A stretch of DNA of 64,000 nucleotides from Enterobacteriaceae bacterium RIT693 (lineage in GTDB: Bacteria > Pseudomonadota > Gammaproteobacteria > Enterobacterales > Enterobacteriaceae), in NCBI GenBank assembly GCA_009668225.1, contig WJYK01000002.1:124001-188000 (forward strand), given 5' to 3'. The notes under the pieces are model-generated. The model was not told the origin of the DNA and did not search any database. It saw nothing but the letters and a program-made list of their open reading frames with translations. The position numbers were made by a program, and so were the translations under genes. Shown here in pieces: positions 1 through 6,359 of the stretch. Positions within the stretch are counted from its first letter, which is position 1. The number at the start of each line of letters is the position of its first letter.

Positions 1-610
1 CGTTACCCAGGCCGGTGACGATGTTAATCACGCCGTTCGGCAGGCCGGCATCGTGCAGGCATTCGGTCAGTAAGGCCGTTTGCTGAGCACTCAGCTCGCT
101 GGGTTTGATTACTGCGGTATTACCCGAGGCGATAACCATCGCAAGCTTAGTGGTAATAAAGCCATAGTTGGCATTCCAGGCGGTGATAAGACCGACAACG
201 CCCAACGGCTCCATCACCACTTTCGCCACCCCCGCCTGGCTTTCAAACGAGTAGTCTTTCAGCAGGTCGATGGCCTGCAGGAAGCTGTTGTACGAGCGCG
301 CCACGGTGCTTTGGGCGAACGCGACCGGGCAGCCATATTCATCCACCATGATCTCCACCAGTTCATCTTCACGCGCTTTCACGGCGTCGTGCAGCAACTG
401 CAGCCAAATCATTCTTTGCTCGCGGGTGGAGAGACGCATTTGCGGAAAGGCTGCTTTTGCAGCGGCGATGGCGAGGCGGGTGTCTTCTTCGTCTGCCAGG
501 CGAACCTGAGCTACGGGCTGTTCGCTGACCGGATGAATTAAGGTCAGCACCTCACTGCCGTGGGGCGTGACGTGCTGACCGTTAATATAGAGGGTGTCGA
601 TGGTTTTCAT
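1..610 (-). CDS. Aldehyde dehydrogenase family protein (partial, N-terminal part)
   Basis: The reverse-strand reading frame starts at the ATG at 610 (MKTIDTLYINGQHV) and runs off the left edge, so only about 203 N-terminal residues are present. The sequence shows the Rossmann NAD(P)-binding half of an aldehyde dehydrogenase: the motif GLITAWNANYGF (family PWNxP-like region, here WNAN), the IASGNTAVIKPSE segment that binds the cofactor, and GLPNGVINIVTGLG at the edge. The catalytic cysteine and glutamate lie outside the window, so the substrate cannot be judged. Aldehyde dehydrogenases oxidise aldehydes to acids with NAD(P)+ in the cytosol. The upstream 265 bp carries two copies of a palindrome (699-717 and 846-864) that may control it. 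Family assignment is firm; the specific role is unknown. Confidence 0.9.
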   Translation of the reverse strand, partial: MKTIDTLYINGQHVTPHGSEVLTLIHPVSEQPVAQVRLADEEDTRLAIAAAKAAFPQMRLSTREQRMIWLQLLHDAVKAREDELVEIMVDEYGCPVAFAQSTVARSYNSFLQAIDLLKDYSFESQAGVAKVVMEPLGVVGLITAWNANYGFITTKLAMVIASGNTAVIKPSELSAQQTALLTECLHDAGLPNGVINIVTGLGN

Positions 611-698
611 TTTTGCGCTCCAGCGGTTGTGTTTGACGCTTAAAGTGTCGTTGAACACGTCCGTTTTTCTGTAGCGCAATCCTGTTTGATGCTTGCAC

Positions 699-717
699 AA
701 TCCTGCAAATCAGGATT
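699..717. promoter_or_regulatory. Dyad AATCCTG-N5-CAGGATT upstream of aldehyde dehydrogenase
   Basis: A 19-bp inverted repeat with 7-bp perfect arms lies 89 bp upstream of the aldehyde dehydrogenase start. A half-site (AATCCTG) occurs just before it at 678-684, and a second full copy lies at 846-864. Repetition and symmetry suggest a binding site for a dimeric regulator. The regulator is not identifiable from the window. Confidence 0.5.
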
Positions 718-845
718 CAGATTGATGACAAACAGCCGAAAAACGTGGTTTTCGACTGTTTGGGGCAAACCAGAGAACATTATTCATTGTTTTTATTAGA
801 CCTGGGGTCGGACTTTTTAGAGCAATGAACTTTGTCAGCAGTCTC

Positions 846-864
846 AATCCTGCAAAGCAGGATT
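846..864. promoter_or_regulatory. Second dyad AATCCTGC-N3-GCAGGATT
   Basis: This 19-bp inverted repeat has 8-bp perfect arms and matches the 699-717 dyad at all but one position. The centres are 147 bp apart. It sits 10 bp past the stop codon of the PACE gene, so it could instead be a small hairpin at that gene's end. However, the T-run beside it (ATTTTTTC) is on the plus-strand side, which does not suit termination of the leftward PACE transcript coming from the right. Confidence 0.45.
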
Positions 865-874
865 ATTTTTTCTT

Positions 875-1315
875 CTACTGTCTCTCGGCTATGGCCTGAA
901 AGCGTTTCGCGCGTAGCCAGTCGTAGCACCAGTTATAAACCACGGTGTACGGCAGGAAGAACAGGAAGAAACCAATCTCTACCATCAGCGCCTGCAGCAG
1001 CGTGACGTTCAGCATCCACGCGGCGAGCGGCAGACCAATCAGAATAAAGCCCCCTTCAAAGCCCAGCGCGTGAGCAATGCGCAGCCCCATGCCACGCTTG
1101 CGTGACGGCGGGTAAAATTTATCAAACCCGGCGTTGTAAATAATGTTCCAGACCATCGCGACGGTGGACAGCATGATGGCCAGCGCCCCCATCTGGAACA
1201 GGGGTTTGTTCATCAGCCAGGCGGCGGTTGGCGCACAGATACCAATGGCGATGGCTTCGAAGCCGACGGCATGCACGATGCGCTCAGAAAGGCTTCTGTT
1301 GTTTTGCGATTTCAT
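875..1315 (-). CDS. PACE-family multidrug/biocide efflux transporter
   Basis: The 146-residue protein has the duplicated bacterial transmembrane pair architecture of PACE transporters (proteobacterial antimicrobial compound efflux, AceI type). Four hydrophobic helices are visible, and the two halves each begin with a similar motif: ERIVHAVGFEAIAIGI near residues 11-26 and LRIAHALGFEGGFILIGL near 78-95, each with the conserved Glu in the helix. PACE proteins export cationic biocides such as chlorhexidine by proton antiport in the inner membrane. The gene is divergent from a LysR regulator 88 bp away, the same arrangement as aceI/aceR. Length fits the family (about 140-150 residues). Substrate range cannot be read from the sequence. 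Confidence 0.88.
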   Translation of the reverse strand: MKSQNNRSLSERIVHAVGFEAIAIGICAPTAAWLMNKPLFQMGALAIMLSTVAMVWNIIYNAGFDKFYPPSRKRGMGLRIAHALGFEGGFILIGLPLAAWMLNVTLLQALMVEIGFFLFFLPYTVVYNWCYDWLRAKRFQAIAERQ

Positions 1316-1383
1316 TTTGATGACTCCTTTTTCACAAGGCCGCCATTATCATCGTAATTATTGATATGATATAGCTAACAGCC

Positions 1384-1398
1384 ATCGATAAAAGCGAT
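1384..1398. promoter_or_regulatory. Candidate LysR-type binding site
   Basis: The interrupted dyad ATCG-N7-CGAT contains a T-N11-A core and lies 5 bp before the LysR gene start, in the intergenic region shared with the divergent PACE gene. This is the usual place for an autoregulatory LysR site. Only one copy is seen, so the call is tentative. Confidence 0.35.
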
Positions 1399-1403
1399 AG
1401 TTT

Positions 1404-2267
1404 ATGCGTTACTCTCCTGAATCACTGGAAGCCTTTTTGCAGGCCGTTGAAACGGGTTCTTTTTCCGCTGCAGCGCGTAAGCTGAAGAAGAGCCAGTCAA
1501 CCATCAGCAGCGCCATTGCCAATCTGGAGGCAGATCTCGGCGTCACTCTGTTTGATCGCCACGCCAGACAGCCAACGCTCACCCCACATGGGCAGCGTGT
1601 TTTGCCCTATGTGCAGGCGATTTTTGCCGCCAGCGAGCGGCTGGATGAAGTGTCCGTCAGGCTGGCCGACAACGTCGAACCTCGCCTGACTTTTGTGCTT
1701 TCCGACATGTGGCAAACCGCCCACCATGAATCCATCCTGCAACAGTTTTCCGAGCGCTACCCGGACATCGAATTTGAGTGCATCATTGCCGAAGATGAAG
1801 ACGTGATCGATAGTCTGCAGATTGGCCGCGCCCACGTCGGCGTGCTGCGGGTTCAGGCAAGTTACCCGCCGGATATCACCGTCGCCCGCCTCCAGGTCGG
1901 CGCAGAGATGACGATTTTTATCCATCGCGATCACCGGCTTGCAAAGCAGACCGAGGTGCGAATGGATGAGCTACATACCGTGCGGCAGCTGGTGCTTAAA
2001 ACTTTTGTGCGTCCCGGCAAGGTCGCAGCGCGCGGTCCCGTCTGGTCGTCCCCCTCTTTACTGTTGCTGCTTGAGATGGCGGAGCAGGGATTCGGCTGGG
2101 GCATTTTGCCGAGCTGGCTGGTAGAACAGTTTGGGCACGGCGTGCTCAAGCCGCTCAATGTAGAAGGCTGGCCGCAGATGCTGGAAGTGGACGTCGCGTG
2201 GTCGAACAAAACGCCGCCCGGGCCGGCTGGCCGTTGGATGATAGACCGCCTGCGGGAGCGGCGGTAA
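1404..2267 (+). CDS. LysR-family transcriptional regulator
   Basis: The 287-residue protein begins with a winged helix-turn-helix (residues about 3-62: SLEAFLQAVETGSFSAAARK, then SQSTISSAIANLEADLGVTLFDR) typical of LysR regulators. It continues with a periplasmic-binding-protein-like effector domain from about residue 90. It is slightly short for the family (about 300) but looks complete. It is divergent from the PACE efflux gene and lies 80 bp upstream of a LysE-type exporter, so it probably controls one or both. The inducer is unknown. The start ATG at 1404 gives the normal N-terminus (MRYSPESLEAF). Confidence 0.9.
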   Translation: MRYSPESLEAFLQAVETGSFSAAARKLKKSQSTISSAIANLEADLGVTLFDRHARQPTLTPHGQRVLPYVQAIFAASERLDEVSVRLADNVEPRLTFVLSDMWQTAHHESILQQFSERYPDIEFECIIAEDEDVIDSLQIGRAHVGVLRVQASYPPDITVARLQVGAEMTIFIHRDHRLAKQTEVRMDELHTVRQLVLKTFVRPGKVAARGPVWSSPSLLLLLEMAEQGFGWGILPSWLVEQFGHGVLKPLNVEGWPQMLEVDVAWSNKTPPGPAGRWMIDRLRERR

Positions 2268-2347
2268 TAAATCTGTACACACTTGCGGTTGTCACTTCGT
2301 GCGCTTTCAGGTTAAAAAATTGTTTTCCAACCAACAGGATCCCGTAA

Positions 2348-2971
2348 ATGAGCGCCATCACCACCCTTTTTGCCATTACCGCCACCGTCACGCTGGGCGC
2401 AATGAGCCCCGGCCCAAGTTTTGTTTATGTCGCCCAAAATGCCGTGGCCCGTTCCCGCGCACATGGACTGGTGACCGCGCTGGGTACCGGCGTCGGCGCG
2501 GCTGCATTTTCACTGATGGCGCTGCTGGGCCTGCAGGCTTTCCTGCTGGCGGTGCCGGTGGCATATACCGGGATCAAGATAGCCGGGGGGCTTTATCTGC
2601 TGTGGCTGGCTTATAAGATAATCAAACACTCGCGCGAGCCGCTGCACGTTGGCGCGGTGGGGAAAAGCGATAAAAGCATGATGGCGACCTTCCGCGACGG
2701 GCTATTCACTCAGTTGAGCAACCCGAAAACCGCCGTGGTGTTTGCCAGTATTTTTACCGCATTGCTTCCGCGCGAAATCCCGACCTTTTATTACGTCGTC
2801 CTGCCGGTGCTGTGCTTTGTGATTGATGCGGGATGGTATTCGATTGTCACGCTGGTGTTGTCTTCAGAGAAGCCGCGCAATGCCTACCTGCGCTTTAAAA
2901 CCGTGATTGACCGCTTAGCGGGCGGCGTGATGGGGATTTTGGGGCTGAAACTGATTTTCTTCTCACGCTAA
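2348..2971 (+). CDS. LysE/RhtB-family amino-acid exporter
   Basis: The 207-residue integral membrane protein carries the LysE signature near the N-terminus (GAMSPGPSFVYVAQNAVARSR, residues about 18-38) and about six hydrophobic helices, with GLFTQLSNPKTAVVFASIF in the middle, a conserved second signature. LysE/RhtB proteins export amino acids or their derivatives across the inner membrane. It follows the LysR gene in the same direction, 80 bp later, and could be co-regulated. The substrate cannot be predicted. Confidence 0.9.
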   Translation: MSAITTLFAITATVTLGAMSPGPSFVYVAQNAVARSRAHGLVTALGTGVGAAAFSLMALLGLQAFLLAVPVAYTGIKIAGGLYLLWLAYKIIKHSREPLHVGAVGKSDKSMMATFRDGLFTQLSNPKTAVVFASIFTALLPREIPTFYYVVLPVLCFVIDAGWYSIVTLVLSSEKPRNAYLRFKTVIDRLAGGVMGILGLKLIFFSR

Positions 2972-2980
2972 AAAACAGAA

Positions 2981-3000
2981 AGCCACCGCAGGCGGTGGCT
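2981..3000 (-). terminator. Rho-independent terminator of the ydiH-like gene
   Basis: A perfect 9-bp stem (AGCCACCGC / GCGGTGGCT) with a 2-nt spacer lies between the converging exporter and YdiH-like genes. Read leftward it is followed by TTTCTGTTTTTT, a good T-run. It therefore ends leftward transcripts and may also help stop the exporter transcript. Confidence 0.75.
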
Positions 3001-3014
3001 CAGACAGAGAGGGA

Positions 3015-3203
3015 TCAGTGAATCCCCAACCGGTGCGCATGGGAGATTTCTTCACGCAGCTCAAGGTGGGTTAAACCCAGCAGATCGGCAAACTCCAGCT
3101 TTAACTGCTGCAGGCGGATCAGGAATTGTGCGGGGGTTAACTGCTCTTGTTCGCGGCGGAGAAATTCAAACGCTAAGGTGGTTGGGGTTATCTCGGTGTC
3201 CAT
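3015..3203 (-). CDS. ydiH: YdiH-like small protein
   Basis: The 62-residue protein (MDTEITPTTLAFEFLRREQE at the start) resembles my memory of E. coli YdiH in length and in the pattern T..AxEFLRR....LxPAQ.L.RL.QL.LEFADLL......L.EEI..A.RLGxH. I chose the ATG at 3203 rather than the upstream in-frame start at 3254 because an AGAGGA Shine-Dalgarno sequence sits at the right distance, and because the longer start adds 17 unrelated residues. It is probably helical and cytosolic; its function is unknown. The name rests on recalled similarity, so it is moderately certain. Confidence 0.7.
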   Translation of the reverse strand: MDTEITPTTLAFEFLRREQEQLTPAQFLIRLQQLKLEFADLLGLTHLELREEISHAHRLGIH

Positions 3204-3327
3204 GGTAATCCTCTGTTTGGTTGTGAAATCAGGGCTATTGTACCACCAACGCACTGTGCAAAAAACAGCCAGACCGGCGTTTTCTGGCTGCAGAAACTTT
3301 TTACCTACATAACATCAGGACAGCTAT

Positions 3328-3717
3328 ATGTTTTCTAAGCATTATGAAGTTGATGCAAGCCATATCGATTTTCAGGGCGTGGTAGACGGCCTGTACTATC
3401 CGTTTTACATGGAGTGGACTCGCCACGCTTACATGCGTGAGGCGCTGGGTATTGATATTGAGGAAGAGTTCCGCCAGGGCAAACTTTATATGGTGCTGGA
3501 GTACTCGCTGCGCTTTCGTAAAAGCCTGCAAAAAGGCGATAGCGTCGAGGTTACCTGCCAACTTGAGCGGAACGAAAAACGCAACCGCGTGAACTTTGCC
3601 CAGCAGATCAAGGTCGACGGCGTGGTTTATGCCGAAGCAACGTTTGTGGCAACCTGCCTGGCTAACGGCCGCCCTTCCATGCCGGAAGCCGTGCTGAACG
3701 CGCTGGAACAACTCTAA
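3328..3717 (+). CDS. Acyl-CoA thioesterase, hotdog fold (4HBT/YbgC type)
   Basis: The 129-residue protein shows the pattern of 4-hydroxybenzoyl-CoA-type thioesterases: IDFQGVVDGLYYPFYMEWTRHAYM near residues 12-35, where the canonical catalytic motif is D-x-x-G-V-V/I-x-N/H-x-x-Y. Here the usual Asn/His before the Tyr is replaced by Gly-Leu. Length and the closing segment (TFVATCLANGRPSMP) fit a hotdog enzyme hydrolysing an acyl-CoA in the cytosol. The substrate is unknown. It is transcribed alone, with queH following after a 158-bp gap. Confidence 0.82.
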   Translation: MFSKHYEVDASHIDFQGVVDGLYYPFYMEWTRHAYMREALGIDIEEEFRQGKLYMVLEYSLRFRKSLQKGDSVEVTCQLERNEKRNRVNFAQQIKVDGVVYAEATFVATCLANGRPSMPEAVLNALEQL

Positions 3718-3725
3718 CTTGAATT

Positions 3726-3751
3726 AGCGAAGGGCCATCGCGCTCTTCGCT
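3726..3751 (+). terminator. Weak hairpin after the thioesterase gene
   Basis: A 7-bp perfect stem (AGCGAAG / CTTCGCT) lies 8 bp after the thioesterase stop codon and is followed by a pyrimidine-rich stretch (CCTCTTCCC) rather than a clean T-run. It may act as a weak terminator. Confidence 0.35.
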
Positions 3752-3875
3752 CCTCTTCCCAAAGCCTGCTTTCCCCCTCCCAAACATAAGTGTCTTTATT
3801 GATTTATGGTGATTCCACGCCCCTGTTCCTGCTACCCTCTGGCAAAAAAGTGAATAAGACTTAGGATCGCCTGCA

Positions 3876-4544
3876 ATGCAAGAATTTACCCGGCCAGTTT
3901 TACAGCTGCCTAATAACGAAAAGAAACTACTGCTACACTCCTGCTGCGCGCCCTGCTCGGGCGAGGTCATGGAGGCCATACATGCGTCCGGCATCGAATA
4001 CACCGTGTTCTTCTACAACCCGAATATTCATCCGCAGAAAGAGTACCTGCTGCGCAAGGACGAAAACATTCGCTTCGCGGAACAGCACGGCGTGCCGTTT
4101 ATCGACGCGGATTACGATACTGATAACTGGTTTGAACGAGCGAAGGGAATGGAATGGGAGCCAGAGCGCGGCGTCAGATGCACGATGTGCTTCGATATGC
4201 GCTTTGAGCGCACCGCGCTGTACGCCCACGAAAACGGGTTTAACGTCATCAGCAGCTCGCTGGGCATTTCGCGCTGGAAGAACATGCAGCAGATTAACGA
4301 CTGCGGCCATCGCGCCGCAGCGCCTTATGAAGGCATGAGCTACTGGGACTACAACTGGCGTAAACAGGGTGGCTCCGCACGGATGATTGAAATCAGCAAG
4401 CGCGAACAGTTTTACCAGCAGGAGTACTGCGGCTGCGTCTATTCCCTGCGCGACACCAACCTGCACCGAAAAGCCAATGACCGCCCGCTGATCAAAATTG
4501 GCAAGTTGTTCTACGGTAAAGACGACGAATCAACGGAAGCGTAA
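3876..4544 (+). CDS. queH: Epoxyqueuosine reductase QueH
   Basis: The 222-residue protein matches the QueH (DUF208) family: [14 protein letters not shown] at residues 18-31, [16 protein letters not shown] in the middle, [17 protein letters not shown] near the C-terminus. The paired and CxxC cysteines ligate the iron-sulfur and iron centres. QueH reduces epoxyqueuosine to queuosine in tRNAs with GUN anticodons, the last step of that wobble-base pathway. It is a non-orthologous replacement for the cobalamin-dependent QueG. The gene stands alone, and the neighbouring genes are unrelated to queuosine synthesis. Confidence 0.92.
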   Translation: MQEFTRPVLQLPNNEKKLLLHSCCAPCSGEVMEAIHASGIEYTVFFYNPNIHPQKEYLLRKDENIRFAEQHGVPFIDADYDTDNWFERAKGMEWEPERGVRCTMCFDMRFERTALYAHENGFNVISSSLGISRWKNMQQINDCGHRAAAPYEGMSYWDYNWRKQGGSARMIEISKREQFYQQEYCGCVYSLRDTNLHRKANDRPLIKIGKLFYGKDDESTEA

Positions 4545-4892
4545 CGCGAAGGGTGAAAATCCGGGAGCCTGCCGACATCGATCAGGCCCCGTAATTATTC
4601 AAAGTAACCCAGAAGCACCCTGCGTTTTCCCGAGCAGGTTAGAAGTTTATAGCCATCAACCCTGCACATTGCACGGATATATTCTGTTTGATTTTTAAGG
4701 CACTTAACGCAAATCAGGGCTTTGCAGTTTGCGTTAAGTGCGATTTCACTGCGGCTACATTAGTGAGTGCGCTTTCTTCATAAGCTTTTTTATACCAAAA
4801 GGCAGCGTTTAATCCCTACTTGACCATAAAACAACTTTGACATGGCATAGTTTTAACTTAGCATAAGTCATTACTCTAAATGAACAATACTA
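4545..4892. other. Gene-free stretch between queH and the PIN gene
   Basis: No convincing gene is seen in these 348 bp. The left part is GC-rich like queH. The right part, after about 4740, is AT-rich like the PIN gene. A long inverted repeat at 4700-4741 marks the transition. Confidence 0.6.
4700..4741. repeat. Perfect 14-bp inverted repeat with 14-nt loop
   Basis: The arms GCACTTAACGCAAA and TTTGCGTTAAGTGC are perfect complements. No strong T-run follows on either strand, so it is not a classic terminator. It sits at the boundary between host-like GC-rich sequence and the AT-rich PIN-domain gene. It could be an RNA structure, an operator or a trace of an insertion. Confidence 0.6.
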
Positions 4893-6302
4893 ATGCCGAT
4901 GGAATTGAAAATGCATAAGAATTTTAGAGGTTTTTATACACCAAGAGATGAAGATTTATCTTCTTTATGGATGAGTGATAAAACCATATTCATTTTTGAC
5001 ACCAATACTCTCTTTAATCTCTATCGATGTGAAAAACAAACAAGAGAAGATCTTTTGAATGTAATGAGGAAAATCTCAAAACAATCTTGGTTTCCTTTTC
5101 AAGTTTATTATGAATACCAGCGCAACAGAAAAGAAGTAATATCTGACAGCATCAAAAGTTTAGAAGCAATAAAAACAACTCTAAGATCAGTGTCAAATCA
5201 AACTGAGAAAGCCTTATCAGAAGGAAAAGTAAAAAAACACCTTTACTCCTCATTGTCTAATGAATTAAACGAACTTCAGAAAGAACTAATTATTCCTATT
5301 GATAAGTTTATCACAACAAATATCGAGCCCCGTATAGAAGAAAAAAAGTTAATTGGAAAAAGTGACTTTATAAGAAAAAGTATCGATAAGATCATCGGTG
5401 ATAACTGTGGTGATGTACCATCACAAAACATAATAGATATGATTAATAAAGAAGGTGAAGAAAGATATAAATCTAAAATTCCACCAGGATTTAGCGATGC
5501 CCCCAATAAAAAAGGGGATAGTTTTTTCTCAAGCATTAAATTTAGTGACAAGTTTGGTGATTTGTATTTGTGGATGGAAATAATTGAAAAAGCCAAAAAA
5601 TCAAAAGGACATAATATATTCTTCATTTCAGATGATGTTAAGAAAGACTGGTGGTTTATACATAATGGCGAAAGAGTCGGGCCCCTTGAATCACTTCAAA
5701 CAGAGATCTACAATGCATCTGAGATAGATACCTTTAGAATGCTTACTCAATCAAGCTTCTTATATGAAGCCAAAAAATTCCTGAAGGGAATCAAAGTTAG
5801 TGATTCCTCAGTAGAAGAAGCTAAAACATTCTCAATAATCGACAAAGATTTTTCATTTGAGGGGTTGCGCACCAATATAAAATCAAACAGCTACTCACAC
5901 TTATGGGGTGATAACACCAATCTCACGAGAGGGGCTTTATCCGAGTCATCAGATGACACCATAAATATGAAATTCAGCAGTATTTTGAATGAATACACTA
6001 ACATCAGAGATGAGTATTCCATACTCTTTAAAAGTTTCCAGAAAGCCCAAGAACTTGCGGAAGAGTACTATCAAAACAATAAAATCCATTCACCACTCAA
6101 AGATGCACTCTCATTGCTGATGGCAAAAGCCATTTCGTATATAGAAGAAATCGAGCCAATTATAACAGAGCTAAAATCAAGGTTAACATTAAATGACTGG
6201 ACCGATTTCAATCATATTTTCCAAGAGTGCCATTCATATATACATATAAATATGGTTGAGTTAAGGAATACACTTTCAAAAATAGAATCATTGCTTTTGT
6301 AG
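4893..6302 (+). CDS. PIN-like (PIN_8/DUF4935-type) domain protein, putative nuclease
   Basis: The 469-residue protein has a PIN-like nuclease core. TIFIFDTNTLFNLYR (Asp36, Asn38) forms the first acidic motif, Glu74 lies in VYYEYQRNR, GDLYLWMEII places Asp223, and FISDDVKKDWWF (Asp247, Asp248, Asp252) is the last acidic cluster, as expected for a metal-dependent RNase/DNase fold. The C-terminal half (about 290-469) is helical and unassigned. Start is uncertain: ATG 4893 or ATG 4911, the latter preceded by GGAATTGAAA. The gene is far richer in A+T than its neighbours and stands between queH and dcp, which suggests horizontal acquisition. PIN_8 proteins occur as accessory, possibly defensive, genes; a target is not known here. 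Confidence 0.75.
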   Translation: MPMELKMHKNFRGFYTPRDEDLSSLWMSDKTIFIFDTNTLFNLYRCEKQTREDLLNVMRKISKQSWFPFQVYYEYQRNRKEVISDSIKSLEAIKTTLRSVSNQTEKALSEGKVKKHLYSSLSNELNELQKELIIPIDKFITTNIEPRIEEKKLIGKSDFIRKSIDKIIGDNCGDVPSQNIIDMINKEGEERYKSKIPPGFSDAPNKKGDSFFSSIKFSDKFGDLYLWMEIIEKAKKSKGHNIFFISDDVKKDWWFIHNGERVGPLESLQTEIYNASEIDTFRMLTQSSFLYEAKKFLKGIKVSDSSVEEAKTFSIIDKDFSFEGLRTNIKSNSYSHLWGDNTNLTRGALSESSDDTINMKFSSILNEYTNIRDEYSILFKSFQKAQELAEEYYQNNKIHSPLKDALSLLMAKAISYIEEIEPIITELKSRLTLNDWTDFNHIFQECHSYIHINMVELRNTLSKIESLLL

Positions 6303-6318
6303 TAATAACTATTCATGT

Positions 6319-6349
6319 AACACACCCAGAGCTTAGCTCTGGGTGTGTT
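6319..6349. terminator. Terminator between the PIN gene and dcp
   Basis: A perfect 14-bp stem (AACACACCCAGAGC / GCTCTGGGTGTGTT) with a 3-nt loop, TTA, lies 17 bp after the PIN gene stop and 11 bp before the dcp stop on the other strand. A T-rich tail follows on the plus strand. It probably serves both converging genes. Confidence 0.85.
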
Positions 6350-6359
6350 AATTATATAT

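Noticed and set aside
80..541. Plus-strand open frame of 153 codons at the left edge
   Set aside because: It is antisense to the aldehyde dehydrogenase, whose translation is clearly conserved; the frame's protein has no family features.
4498..4698. Plus-strand frame of 66 codons at the end of queH
   Set aside because: Overlaps the queH end out of frame, has no ribosome-binding site and no recognisable protein features.
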